A DNA stretch of 43,328 nt from Burkholderiaceae bacterium (GTDB taxonomy: Bacteria > Pseudomonadota > Gammaproteobacteria > Burkholderiales > Burkholderiaceae_C): the NCBI GenBank assembly GCA_030654805.1, contig JAURWR010000086.1, positions 1 to 43,328 of the forward strand, given 5' to 3'. The stretch's first letter is position 1, and every line of letters starts with the position of its first letter. This document shows positions 1 to 7,691 of this stretch, piece after piece. Position numbers and translations under genes: made by a program. The notes beneath the pieces were generated by a model that saw nothing but the letters and a program-made list of their open reading frames with translations, was not told where the DNA came from and did no database searches.

Positions 1-102
1 AATCACATCCGACTGCTGGAGCCGATTGGGTATATTCCACCGGCCGAGGCTGAGGCAAACTACTATCGGCAACTCGCCGAGAAGACCGAAAACACGGTCT
101 AA
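1..102 (+). CDS. IS3-family transposase (OrfB), C-terminal fragment
   Basis: Reading from base 1 in frame 1 gives 33 residues and a TAA stop at 100-102. The peptide contains RLLEPIGYIPPAEAEANYY, the highly recognisable C-terminal tail of IS3-group OrfB transposases, just after the DDE catalytic core. The catalytic residues lie outside the window. The IS end follows 37 bases after the stop, as expected for this family. Whether the full gene is intact cannot be told here. Confidence 0.8.
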   Translation, partial: NHIRLLEPIGYIPPAEAEANYYRQLAEKTENTV

Positions 103-141
103 CTTAAACCAACTGGCCTCCACGAAACCCGGGGCGATTCA
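1..141 (+). mobile_element. Right end of an IS3-family insertion sequence (remnant or cut by window edge)
   Basis: The first 102 bases encode the C-terminus of an IS3-group transposase. The following 39 bases run through a typical IS3 3' end (CCTCCACGAAACCCGGGGC) to a terminal TCA at 139-141. IS3 elements usually end in TGA...TCA. The rest of the element lies left of the window, so intactness cannot be judged. It marks the left edge of the accessory block. Confidence 0.75.
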
Positions 142-605
142 TCTATTGAAGCGGGTGAAGTTCAAACTTAGCGAATACGCCAACGTTTCCCTTGCGAATT
201 GTCAACTGCGCGACCACAGCCATTGAGTCTAATTGTGGTCAGGCAGGCCTCACCATTTCAGTGGTTGCGTCGGTGGGGGCAAATCAAGTATGAAGCGCGA
301 CACCAAGTTTTGGAAAAGGAGTTTTCAATGGCCTTGGACTTTCAACATCAGCGATATACGTTTCCTTTGCATACGGGAAGTGCTCAAAGTATCGAACTAG
401 CTTTCGTATGCGCCACCAATGAGCGGAAGGCACGGGCGGGTGGGTTTTTTTGCAGATTTCCGCCCAAAACCCCCAAGTCTGACTTTCGACGCTCAAATCG
501 AGACCAGACTGAAACACCAAATTCAGCAAGTAAATCATTAACTTACGACGCTCCGACGTGACAACGTTGGGACGCTACTGATCCGCTGACTTCTTAGGTG
601 ATGAC
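142..605. other. Gene-poor stretch between IS end and response regulator
   Basis: This is 464 bases with no convincing gene. An open frame at 329-561 begins ATGGCCTTGGAC after a fair GGAG, but its product matches no family I recognise and lacks a domain or signal sequence. An imperfect inverted repeat GACCACA/TGTGGTC (212-218, 234-240) encloses GAGTCTAATTG, which resembles the right arm of the regulon box found elsewhere in this block. The CAAA core is missing. The stretch looks AT-richer than its surroundings and may be decayed island-edge DNA that holds the promoter of the regulator at 606. Confidence 0.4.
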
Positions 606-1271
606 ATGCATGCACAGCTAGCCCAGGACACTCAACCAACGCCCACAAGCGGCGCGACCATCTTCGTGGTGGATGACGATGCCTCCGTACGGCACAGTAT
701 GACGCGCCTGTTGGGTTCGGCGGACTGGGCGACCGAAGCCTTCGCCTCGGCAGGCGATTTTCTTGAGCGGGCTCCCTTCACTGGTTCGGGATGCGTGTTG
801 CTTGACGTCAACATGCCCGGCATGACCGGTCTTGAGTTGCAGGCGCGCATGGTCGAGGCCGGCATCGCCATGCCGGTGGTGTTTCTCACCGGCAAGGGTG
901 ACATCCCCATGAGCGTGCAGGCTGTAAAGCATGGTGCCGTCGATTTCCTGGTCAAGCCCGTGGCAGAGGACGTTCTGTTCCAGGCCTTGGAGCAGGCCCT
1001 CAAGCTCCAGGCTGCCGGGGCGGCCGACCGGCAGCAACGCGATAGCATCCTGGCGCGACTGGCCCTGCTGTCTGATCGCGAGCGAGAGGTGCTGGAGCAG
1101 GTGATCAAGGGGCGTCTCAACAAGCAGATTGCCTATGACCTGGGTATCGTCGAAAAAACCGTGAAAGTACATCGCGGCCGCGTCATGGAAAAGATGGAGG
1201 CCGATACCATCGCCGAGCTCGTCCATCTGTATTACACGGCTACTACCGGTTTTTCAAGGCCAACCGACTGA
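606..1271 (+). CDS. FixJ/NarL-type response regulator with LuxR helix-turn-helix; candidate activator of the regulon
   Basis: This 221-residue DNA-binding response regulator has an N-terminal receiver domain (about residues 17-135) with acidic pocket D23/D24/D25, phospho-acceptor D67 (LLDVNMPG), switch T95 and K117. A LuxR/NarL-type helix-turn-helix follows at about 150-210 (LSDREREVLEQV, then NKQIAYDLGIVEKTVKVHR). That architecture and the TGKGDIPMSVQAVKHGA stretch place it in the FixJ/StyR/TodT group, which typically activate sigma70 promoters by binding short inverted repeats. It is the only regulator with a DNA-binding domain in the block. I therefore infer that it reads the eight ATNRGAC-CAAA-GTCYAAT boxes. 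No box precedes its own gene. The likely partner kinase is at 5143-6954. Family assignment is firm; target assignment is inference. Confidence 0.93.
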   Translation: MHAQLAQDTQPTPTSGATIFVVDDDASVRHSMTRLLGSADWATEAFASAGDFLERAPFTGSGCVLLDVNMPGMTGLELQARMVEAGIAMPVVFLTGKGDIPMSVQAVKHGAVDFLVKPVAEDVLFQALEQALKLQAAGAADRQQRDSILARLALLSDREREVLEQVIKGRLNKQIAYDLGIVEKTVKVHRGRVMEKMEADTIAELVHLYYTATTGFSRPTD

Positions 1272-1322
1272 CGCGGTGCAGCGTCGATGCACCCCATCGG
1301 CCGCTTGCCCGTCTGCCGTTTG

Positions 1323-1354
1323 ACGCCGCGCCCGGTGTGCCCGTAGCGCGGCGT
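1323..1354. terminator. GC-rich hairpin between convergent genes
   Basis: A perfect 9-bp inverted repeat (ACGCCGCGC at 1323-1331, GCGCGGCGT at 1346-1354) lies between the ends of the regulator gene and the porin gene. A bidirectional terminator is plausible from position, but neither side has a T-run, so intrinsic termination is uncertain. Confidence 0.3.
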
Positions 1355-1360
1355 GAGTGC

Positions 1361-2743
1361 TCAGAACAGGATGCCCAGGCGCATCCCGAAGATGTAGGTG
1401 GTGTCCAGGTCCTTGAAGCCGCCGCTGGCAGCGTCGAACGTCTTGTTCAGCGCAGGCGAGATGACCTGCAGGCTGGGGCCGACGCTCATCCAGGGTGTGA
1501 TCGCAGCTTTGTAATACAGTTCGACCACATCCTCGTGATCGAGGCCAAGATTCAAGTTTTCACGCAGGAAGGGAACGAAGTCGTCACTGAATTTCGCGCG
1601 TGCCCAGCCGATCCCGAAATCGTCGTGCGGCCGGCCCGGCACCACGCCCTTGCCAACCAGTCCCAGTTGGAAGCTGTTCTTGATCGGATTTGCCTTGCCG
1701 TCGCTCACGCCGGCACTGAAAAACATCCCGATGCCGCGCTTGGGATCACCGGCAGGCTGCCAGAGAAACTGCTCAAAACTGTAGACGGCAGCCCAGGTTT
1801 CACTCTCCTTGTTCAAGGGCTGGGGGGCGCCCACAATAGGGGTGTGGCCGGCGGTTTCGATAAGTTCGCGGATGTGCCCGAGCAGGGGAACCCGCGCAGT
1901 CAGGAGCGTGTTCGCAATGTTCACCGGATCCTGGATCAGCGACGTGCGGTCTTTGTTGCTCCAGGCCAGCGTCAGGTTCTGGTGGCCGGGGAGCCCACCC
2001 GGCTTGACCTTGAGGTCGCCGCTGACCAGCGCCATCACGCCATCGTCAAAGGCGTCGCCCAGGTCATTGTTCTCGATGGTGCCGTTCGCGTCCAGCACCA
2101 TGGCAGCCAGCGTGACGTCGTGCGAAGGCAGATACAGGGCACCTGCGCCGTAGGCTGACAGTGGCACCATGGCCAGCGCCAGCGGCATGTTGACCGAAGT
2201 GTTCAAAAAGCCGGTGGTGTAGTCGCCGTGCAGCAGGTTGGTCGGCGCGAGGGAGTTGATCTTGCCGAAGAACACCCCGGCATGCTGGCTGAGAAATTGC
2301 GTGTAAGTCAACTCCTGCAGGCCGGTATCGGTGTCGACGGGGCTTGGCAGCATCCAGGAGAGGTTGGCGGGCACCATGGCGCCGGTGTCCCGCATGACGT
2401 TGTCGCCGAAGCTGGTGACGGTCTGGACCTTGAAGAAGCCACCCGGCCAGAGGCCTGCCTTTTGGGTATCCACGTTGAGCGTGGTAATCGCGTTGCCCCA
2501 GGTCTCGCTGTTTTCATTCTTCCCCCCACTCGTGATCTTCTGCGGCATCACGTAGAGGTCGAAGTCGAGCACCACGCCTTTCTTGGCCATGGTGTCCCTG
2601 GCGCCGCCCCAGTCGCCGGTGAGCCGGGGGCGCGACGCCAAATCGCCGCCCCAGGTGTCGGGGGTGGCGACGGGCATGGCCAGCAGCGGTAGGGCTGTGC
2701 CAAGCGCAGCTACCAGGGCCGTCAGTCTTAGTACATTTTTCAT
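1361..2743 (-). CDS. OprB-family outer-membrane porin
   Basis: A 460-residue outer-membrane beta-barrel porin resembling the carbohydrate-selective OprB family. The start is the ATG at 2743, preceded by AAGGAG. It gives a clear signal peptide (MKNVLRLTALVAALGTALPLLA) with cleavage near residue 22. The mature N-terminus has the family hallmark RLTGDWGGARDTMAKKGV, and the chain ends in hydrophobic F (LGILF), as outer-membrane barrels do. It lies about 65 bases downstream of the sulfatase gene on the same strand and is probably cotranscribed from the box promoter at 4554-4599. That pairing suggests a diffusion route for the sulfatase's substrate. Substrate identity cannot be read from sequence. 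Confidence 0.85.
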   Translation of the reverse strand: MKNVLRLTALVAALGTALPLLAMPVATPDTWGGDLASRPRLTGDWGGARDTMAKKGVVLDFDLYVMPQKITSGGKNENSETWGNAITTLNVDTQKAGLWPGGFFKVQTVTSFGDNVMRDTGAMVPANLSWMLPSPVDTDTGLQELTYTQFLSQHAGVFFGKINSLAPTNLLHGDYTTGFLNTSVNMPLALAMVPLSAYGAGALYLPSHDVTLAAMVLDANGTIENNDLGDAFDDGVMALVSGDLKVKPGGLPGHQNLTLAWSNKDRTSLIQDPVNIANTLLTARVPLLGHIRELIETAGHTPIVGAPQPLNKESETWAAVYSFEQFLWQPAGDPKRGIGMFFSAGVSDGKANPIKNSFQLGLVGKGVVPGRPHDDFGIGWARAKFSDDFVPFLRENLNLGLDHEDVVELYYKAAITPWMSVGPSLQVISPALNKTFDAASGGFKDLDTTYIFGMRLGILF

Positions 2744-2807
2744 TTTTTCGCTCCTTAAGTTTCGTAAATAGGGTGCGGTTCGGATGACGCGCCTGCTTGC
2801 CCGGCGG

Positions 2808-4481
2808 TCACAAGTCATGGACGGCGGGGGTCGCCACCCAGCCACCATCCACGCCGCCGGGCAGCATCTGCCCCACGTCCTCGCCTACTTCCTCGTCGAT
2901 CAGCTTGTTCAGCTTGGCATTCATGGTCATGAGGAGGTCGGCGTTCTTCTCCCGATCCAGCGCGAGGTTGTTGAGCTCGTGCGGGTCGCTCTGCAGGTCA
3001 AACAGCTCGACGTCATTGAGTTCGAACAAGGCCTCGATCGAGGCGGGCAGGTTGTGCTGTTTGGGCGAAAAGTAGCGCGTGAACTGGTAGCGGCCGTCGA
3101 ACACGCTGCGGAGGGCTCCGCGCTTGCGCATGTCCGGATGCAGGCCGGATGCCTTCAGTTTCGGTGGTCCACCTTCAGCCAGCAGGGCGCTTGCCTTTTT
3201 CAGGAAGTCGCCGTCCAGCGACGCGAACATGTTGAAGCAGTACAGCTGGCCGTCGCGCACCGCCTGGTGGCCGGCCTGCTCCGGGGCGGCGAGCACCGTC
3301 GAGAAATCCTTACCCGGCAGCGTCTCCATGATCGCCGCCTTCTTCTGCGGGCTGGCGTTGGTGAGCGACACCAAGGTCGGCGCGAGGTCGAGGTGCGTGG
3401 TGACGGCCTGACAACGCTTGCCGCCGGCAAACGCGGGATGCGACACGATCAGCGGCACGTTGTTCTGTTCGCGGTAGGAGCTGGGGCCCTTGCCGGTCAT
3501 CTGGTGCGCGCCGTCGAGCTCGCCGTGGTCGGAGGTCAGGATGACGATGGTGTTGTCGGCGAGGCCGCGGTCTTCGAGCTCCTGCAGCACCGTCATGATG
3601 TGGCGGTCCACGTCGCGCAGCGCGTTGAGGTAGAAGTTGTGCCGCTTGCGCCAGCGCCAGGCGTCCTCCACGGGGACATGCCCGGTCATGACGGAATCGG
3701 CGATGAGGAAATCCGTGTGTGCGGCGGGGCGTCCGGGCGCGTCGACCGCCTGGGAGAAGCTGGCCGGAAGCTCGAACGCCCACTGCTTGCGGTACATCTC
3801 GTGGTCCGGGTCGCCGGCGAGGTGGGTCAGGGCGCCCTTGGACTGGACCGGCTTGCCCGGCTCGTCCGTGTTGTAGAACATCACGTCGTGCGGGTTAATC
3901 AGGTTCACCGCGAGGAACCAGGGCTTCTGCTCCTTGGCCAGATCCGCGGCCTTGCCGCGCAGCCAGTTGGCTGCGGCCGCGGCGATCATGCCGTCGTGCA
4001 GGTAACCGCCCTGCGTGTGGGCGATGATGTCGCCGACGCCCATGTAATCGGAGAAACCGTAGGCCTCCATCTCCTTGGTGAAGATCTTCATCTCTGTCGG
4101 CTCGGACAGCTTGTTCTCGGTCTCGAACTCCTTGGTGAGGTGCCACTTGCCCTTGTAGGCGGTGTAGTAGCCTGCTTCCCGCAGCAAATGCCCAAGCGTC
4201 TTGATGTCGGTGGACAGGCTCCTCGACCAGGGGAAGTTCGCGTTGTCGAACATCCCGGTCTGCTGGATGTGCTGGCCGGTATAGATCACCGAGCGGGACG
4301 AGGTGCAGACGCAGGAGTTGATGCGGTGGTTCTCAAACACCACGCCGCTCTTGGCCAGTCGCTCGTGGGCCGGCAGGCGGTAGTCCTTGGGGAGTTCATC
4401 CGGGCGAAAATGGCGCTCCTGGTCCGTCAGGATGAACACAATGTTGTAAGGTCCGCCTGTCGCTTGATCGGTTTTTGCCAT
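2808..4481 (-). CDS. Cytoplasmic type I sulfatase (Cys-type formylglycine motif CTSSR)
   Basis: A 557-residue alkaline-phosphatase-superfamily sulfatase, hydrolysing sulfate esters. The N-terminus has the metal-binding strand NIVFILTDQ (D20). The formylglycine site is C59-T-S-S-R63 followed by SVIYTGQH, with Ser at the third position where Pro or Ala is commoner. A second metal site appears in LTSDHGELDG, and the GKWHL loop is present. There is no signal peptide, so the enzyme should act in the cytoplasm. That fits maturation by the radical-SAM enzyme at 19927-21168 rather than a periplasmic route. It begins 100 bases downstream of a regulon box, with AAGGA before the ATG, and precedes the porin. 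The substrate (aryl, choline or carbohydrate sulfate) is undetermined; a phosphonate or phosphodiester hydrolase of the same fold is a less likely alternative. Confidence 0.88.
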   Translation of the reverse strand: MAKTDQATGGPYNIVFILTDQERHFRPDELPKDYRLPAHERLAKSGVVFENHRINSCVCTSSRSVIYTGQHIQQTGMFDNANFPWSRSLSTDIKTLGHLLREAGYYTAYKGKWHLTKEFETENKLSEPTEMKIFTKEMEAYGFSDYMGVGDIIAHTQGGYLHDGMIAAAAANWLRGKAADLAKEQKPWFLAVNLINPHDVMFYNTDEPGKPVQSKGALTHLAGDPDHEMYRKQWAFELPASFSQAVDAPGRPAAHTDFLIADSVMTGHVPVEDAWRWRKRHNFYLNALRDVDRHIMTVLQELEDRGLADNTIVILTSDHGELDGAHQMTGKGPSSYREQNNVPLIVSHPAFAGGKRCQAVTTHLDLAPTLVSLTNASPQKKAAIMETLPGKDFSTVLAAPEQAGHQAVRDGQLYCFNMFASLDGDFLKKASALLAEGGPPKLKASGLHPDMRKRGALRSVFDGRYQFTRYFSPKQHNLPASIEALFELNDVELFDLQSDPHELNNLALDREKNADLLMTMNAKLNKLIDEEVGEDVGQMLPGGVDGGWVATPAVHDL

Positions 4482-4553
4482 GATTTCCGTTTCCTTAGAT
4501 AGATCGCTTCCTGATGTACGCGTGGCCCAGCCAACACACGCAAACTATGGGGC

Positions 4554-4599
4554 ATCGTAGATCAGAAGCAGGGGAGGGGGAATTAGACTTTGGTCTTAT
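4554..4599 (-). promoter_or_regulatory. Regulon box + -10 for the sulfatase-porin operon
   Basis: Read on the minus strand, the dyad ATAAGAC-CAAA-GTCTAAT (4599-4582) is followed after 22 bases by TACGAT (4559-4554). Transcription would start near 4547, giving a leader of about 66 nt before the ATG at 4481. It is back to back with the box at 4641-4658. The outer arms of the two dyads make a 20-bp inverted repeat with one mismatch. Confidence 0.75.
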
Positions 4600-4640
4600 T
4601 GACCCCGCTACGCCAGAGGTCGCACCAGATCGTGCGATGA

Positions 4641-4686
4641 ATGAGACCAAAGTCTAATTGTGCCGCGCACAGCAGATAACCAAACT
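4641..4686 (+). promoter_or_regulatory. Regulon box + weak -10 for the receiver-only regulator
   Basis: The dyad ATGAGAC-CAAA-GTCTAAT occupies 4641-4658. Twenty-two bases later is CAAACT (4681-4686), the only one of the eight -10 candidates that does not fit TANNNT. The predicted transcription start is near 4693. That excludes the GTG at 4660 as a translation start and favours the GTG at 4720. Confidence 0.68.
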
Positions 4687-4719
4687 AAGGCCTTCCCTCA
4701 TACGCGCGGAGCGCCACTT

Positions 4720-5139
4720 GTGCCACCCAAAGCCCAGACACTTCATGTAAGCATCGTCGACGACGACGATTCGGTTCGCAAGGGCTTGTCACGTCTGATG
4801 CGGTCGGCCGGCATCCAGAGTCAGGCCTACGGTTGCCCGGAAGACTTTCTGGCGCAAGCGCACAACCAAGTTCATGCCTGCATCATCATTGATCTCACAA
4901 TGCCGCGCATGAACGGCCTGGAGTTGAGCGCGCAGCTCAGGGCCAAGGGCATTACCGTGCCGGTGATCGCAATATCGGCGCGTGACGATGACGTCACACG
5001 CCAACTGGCCCGCGACCTGGGCGTCAAGTTTTTTCTGCGCAAACCGGTGGACGACCAGGCCTTGCTGGATGCGATTTCCTGGGTTGTGCATGAAGATATG
5101 CCAGACCACCAGGCGACGCCCAGGCCGGCGCGGCCCTGA
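4720..5139 (+). CDS. Receiver-only response regulator (FixJ-like REC, no output domain)
   Basis: A stand-alone receiver domain of 139 residues from the GTG at 4720 (GCGGAG eight bases upstream). An earlier in-frame GTG at 4660 overlaps the promoter and is unlikely. Acidic pocket D14-D17 (SIVDDDDSV), phospho-acceptor D58 (IIIDLTMPRMNG), S86 and K108 (FLRKP) are all present. It resembles the FixJ receiver but lacks the helix-turn-helix, so it cannot bind DNA by itself. It is under a regulon box and converges, 3 bases apart, on the histidine kinase gene. Likely roles are a phosphate sink or competitor in feedback on the kinase, or a relay intermediate; both are inferences. Confidence 0.88.
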   Translation: MPPKAQTLHVSIVDDDDSVRKGLSRLMRSAGIQSQAYGCPEDFLAQAHNQVHACIIIDLTMPRMNGLELSAQLRAKGITVPVIAISARDDDVTRQLARDLGVKFFLRKPVDDQALLDAISWVVHEDMPDHQATPRPARP

Positions 5140-5142
5140 CGC

Positions 5143-6954
5143 TCAGGCGCTAGCCGTTTTGCCCTGCGCAGCGTCGCCCCCGACAAGCGGCAGGCTGAAG
5201 TGGAACGTGGCGCCACGGTCCGGGTTGGCCTCGGCCCAGATGGCACCGCGGTGGGATTCCATGATGGAGCGGCACACGTCCAGACCCACGCCAAGCCCCT
5301 GTGGCTTGGTGGTGTAGAAGCCTTCGAAGACCCGTTCCAGCATGTCTTGCGCAATGCCGATACCGCTGTCGCGAATCGACACCTGTGCCTTGCCCTCTTC
5401 GCGCACGGCGCAGATCAGCAGCCTGCGTCCCTCCTGGGGCTGATCCGCCATGGCCTCCAGCGCGTTGATCGTCAGGTTGAGGATCACTTGCTGCATCTGC
5501 GTCTTGTTGGCCCGCACGGTGAGATTTGCTTCCAGCCTGTGCTCGACGTCCACGCCGTGCAGGATCACCTCGCCATGCAGCAGTGTGAGGACCTCTTCGA
5601 GGCACTGGCCCAGGTCAAGGTCGGTAAAGGGGGTTTCCTGCTGCTGCAACATGGCGCGCAAGCCGTTGATGATGGTTCCGGCACGTTTGTCGTCGCGCAC
5701 GATATCCTGGAAAATCTCGCGTATTTCCGCAAGGTCGACCGGATCATGGTTGAGGAAGCGCAGGCCTGCCTGGGCATTGTTGAGCATGGCAGCCAGCGGC
5801 TGACAGATTTCGTGGGCGAGCGAGGCAGAGATGGCTCCTGTGCTTGCCACCCGGTCGCTGTGCCAGAGTTGTCGGCGGAACTTGTTCAGCGCTGCATCTT
5901 TCTGCCGGCTTTCGGTGATGTCGACATATACGCCGCACACGGCATACACGGTGCCATCCGGCCGCAGCAGCGGAAACTGGTGGGTCTCATGGATATGCGG
6001 CACACCGTTCCACTCCAGAACGTGCTCCCTCTCAATGCCCTTGCCGCTTTCGATCGCCTGTTTTTCATCGATGCTGAAGCGCTGCGCCAGTTCCTGGGGA
6101 AGTGTGTCGAAAGCGGTCTTGCCCAGAAGATTTTCTTGCTCGACTTGGAAAAGCGTTTCGAATCCTTGGTTGGTCAACTGGAAGCGTCCGCGCAGATCCT
6201 TCAGGCAGATGGCCACGGGCAGTTGATCCAGCAGGTCACGCATTCGCCGTTTGTCGTTGCGCGATTCCCGCATTATCTCCAGGTCCATCATCACCAGCAT
6301 GGCGAGGAATCCAAATTCGCTCAAATGGATGAATTCGATGATCCGCCAGTTGGCGGCCCAGTTGAACAAAATGAAGGTGAAAAAAATGCCCAGCGCCCAC
6401 GCCAGTACAAGCGTTCTCATCTTGAGTCCGCGCCGGTATTGGTCGAAGCCCGCATAGACGCCGAACGCCATCACGGCAACAATGGCCAGCAGGGCGATCT
6501 TGTGCGCGAGGCTGGGATGGAAGACGCGCAGATCGACGACGCGCTCGCCCCAGGGCAGGTCGAAATAGGTGAGCGTCGGCAACTCGGCAAACTGGGCACC
6601 GTAGGGAAGAGTCAGATTGGTGGCCAGAATCAGACCCCAGACAACGCTCAGCGCAATCAAAAACCGGCGCGGCCGCACGCCTGTAAACCCGGCGATAAAC
6701 CAAGGGAAAAGGATGTAAATGAGGCAGACCCCGGTAGCCTCCCACTTGCGCAGCGCCACCAGAGCCTCGACCGTGGGCGCCTGGTAGGCACCTGCCCGGA
6801 CCAGAATGTAGGCCATGACCACCCCGCACAGCGCCGCGAAGGCGCAGACGCCGCTCATGGCGTACAGACTGGGGATGAGAATGGTGCTCATTGTGTGGAT
6901 GCGGCGCGCTTCGGTCTGAAGCCCGATCAGTTTAACGAATAACCCCAGCAGCAT
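5143..6954 (-). CDS. Membrane PAS-domain sensor histidine kinase
   Basis: A 603-residue sensor kinase. The first 230 residues carry about six hydrophobic helices (near 30-50, 73-90, 97-113, 152-170, 181-200, 212-226), an integral-membrane sensor I do not recognise. A PAS domain follows at about 236-350 (ICLKDLRGRFQLTNQGFE; VCGVYVDITESR). The dimerisation/phospho-acceptor box contains H381 (SLAHEICQPLAAMLNNAQ). The HATPase domain shows an N box (NLTINALEAM), G1 (DSGIGI) and G2 (GLGVGLDVC). The H-box and catalytic domain are of the FixL/DctB/StyS sort, which pair with FixJ-type regulators, so the regulator at 606 and the receiver at 4720 are the likely partners. An internal ATG at 6891 is an alternative start; neither has a strong ribosome site. 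Confidence 0.92.
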   Translation of the reverse strand: MLLGLFVKLIGLQTEARRIHTMSTILIPSLYAMSGVCAFAALCGVVMAYILVRAGAYQAPTVEALVALRKWEATGVCLIYILFPWFIAGFTGVRPRRFLIALSVVWGLILATNLTLPYGAQFAELPTLTYFDLPWGERVVDLRVFHPSLAHKIALLAIVAVMAFGVYAGFDQYRRGLKMRTLVLAWALGIFFTFILFNWAANWRIIEFIHLSEFGFLAMLVMMDLEIMRESRNDKRRMRDLLDQLPVAICLKDLRGRFQLTNQGFETLFQVEQENLLGKTAFDTLPQELAQRFSIDEKQAIESGKGIEREHVLEWNGVPHIHETHQFPLLRPDGTVYAVCGVYVDITESRQKDAALNKFRRQLWHSDRVASTGAISASLAHEICQPLAAMLNNAQAGLRFLNHDPVDLAEIREIFQDIVRDDKRAGTIINGLRAMLQQQETPFTDLDLGQCLEEVLTLLHGEVILHGVDVEHRLEANLTVRANKTQMQQVILNLTINALEAMADQPQEGRRLLICAVREEGKAQVSIRDSGIGIAQDMLERVFEGFYTTKPQGLGVGLDVCRSIMESHRGAIWAEANPDRGATFHFSLPLVGGDAAQGKTASA

Positions 6955-6969
6955 GGCGTGTCATCGGAT

Positions 6970-7015
6970 ATGGGACCAAAGGTCAATATCGCGGCTGGCG
7001 CTGTGTGCCTATTCT
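6970..7015 (+). promoter_or_regulatory. Regulon box + -10 for the SYLF/barrel operon
   Basis: The dyad ATGGGAC-CAAA-GGTCAAT (6970-6987) has the most divergent right arm of the set, but the same overall length. Twenty-two bases later is TATTCT (7010-7015). The predicted start near 7022 leaves a leader of about 72 nt before the ATG at 7094. It sits in the divergent interval next to the kinase gene but points only toward the SYLF gene. Confidence 0.68.
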
Positions 7016-7093
7016 CAACCGGTGCAAGCGGAATTTTAGCCCGCGGCGTCCTGCCTGGGAGATACGTTTCACATTCATCAGGAGCTTCGAATC

Positions 7094-7660
7094 ATGATCA
7101 AACATACCCTCAACCCGTTTCGCGCTTTTTTCGCCGCGCTCATGCTGTCGTTCTTCCTGCTGCCCGTGGGGGTGGCACAGGCCAAGGGCACCGGAGAGAT
7201 CGACGCGAGCGTTGCTGCCGCCTTGCAGAGCTTCAAGAAAGAGGTGAAGGGCGCCAATGACTATCTGGCCGTTGCCAAGGGCGTGCTCGTCATGCCCGAC
7301 GTCACCAAAGTCGGCTTGGTCGTCGCCGCGCAATGGGGCGACGGTGCGCTGCTGGTCGGCGGCAAGACCGTTGACTACTACAAGATGGAGGTCGGATCGG
7401 CAGGCTTCCAGGCTGGTTATCAGAAAGCCAACTTCATCTTTATCTTCCTGACCCAGGAGGCACTGGACAGCTTCCGCGCCAGCAGCGGCTGGGGCGCAGG
7501 CGTGGACGCCGGCATCACCGTGGTGGATGCCTCCACCCCTACCATGTCGGTAGACACACTGAAGTCGAAATCCTCAGTCGTGGCCTTTGTCTTCGGCAAG
7601 GAAGGCCTGATGGGCGGCTGGTCAGGCAAGGGGACCAAATTCACCAAGCTGAAAAACTGA
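7094..7660 (+). CDS. Exported SYLF (YSC84-like) domain protein
   Basis: A 188-residue exported protein. A signal peptide spans about residues 1-30 (FFAALMLSFFLLPVGVAQA). The rest is a SYLF/YSC84 domain, recognised from AKGVLVMPDVTKVGLVVAAQ and QGDGALLVGG-type strands, through FIFLTQEALDSF, to the C-terminal GLMGGWSGKGTKF. Characterised SYLF domains bind phosphoinositides or other lipids; bacterial versions are periplasmic or membrane-associated and of unknown role. The ATG at 7094 has AGGAG upstream. The gene heads a two-gene unit with the barrel protein at 7692, behind the regulon box at 6970. Family call is good; function is open. Confidence 0.85.
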   Translation: MIKHTLNPFRAFFAALMLSFFLLPVGVAQAKGTGEIDASVAAALQSFKKEVKGANDYLAVAKGVLVMPDVTKVGLVVAAQWGDGALLVGGKTVDYYKMEVGSAGFQAGYQKANFIFIFLTQEALDSFRASSGWGAGVDAGITVVDASTPTMSVDTLKSKSSVVAFVFGKEGLMGGWSGKGTKFTKLKN

Positions 7661-7691
7661 TCACGTTATTCAATCAGTACAGGAGCTGATC

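Noticed and set aside
212-240. Possible ninth regulon box upstream of the regulator at 606 (GAGTCTAATTG within a GACCACA/TGTGGTC inverted repeat)
   Set aside because: The CAAA core and the left arm at proper spacing are missing, and it is about 370 bases from the gene. It may be a decayed copy but cannot be counted.
199-561. Open frame between the IS end and the response regulator
   Set aside because: No recognisable domain, atypical composition and no neighbour support.
6970-7015. Idea that the box at 6970 also drives the divergent histidine kinase
   Set aside because: Box orientation and its 22-bp-spaced -10 point only toward the SYLF gene; no matching hexamer exists on the kinase side.
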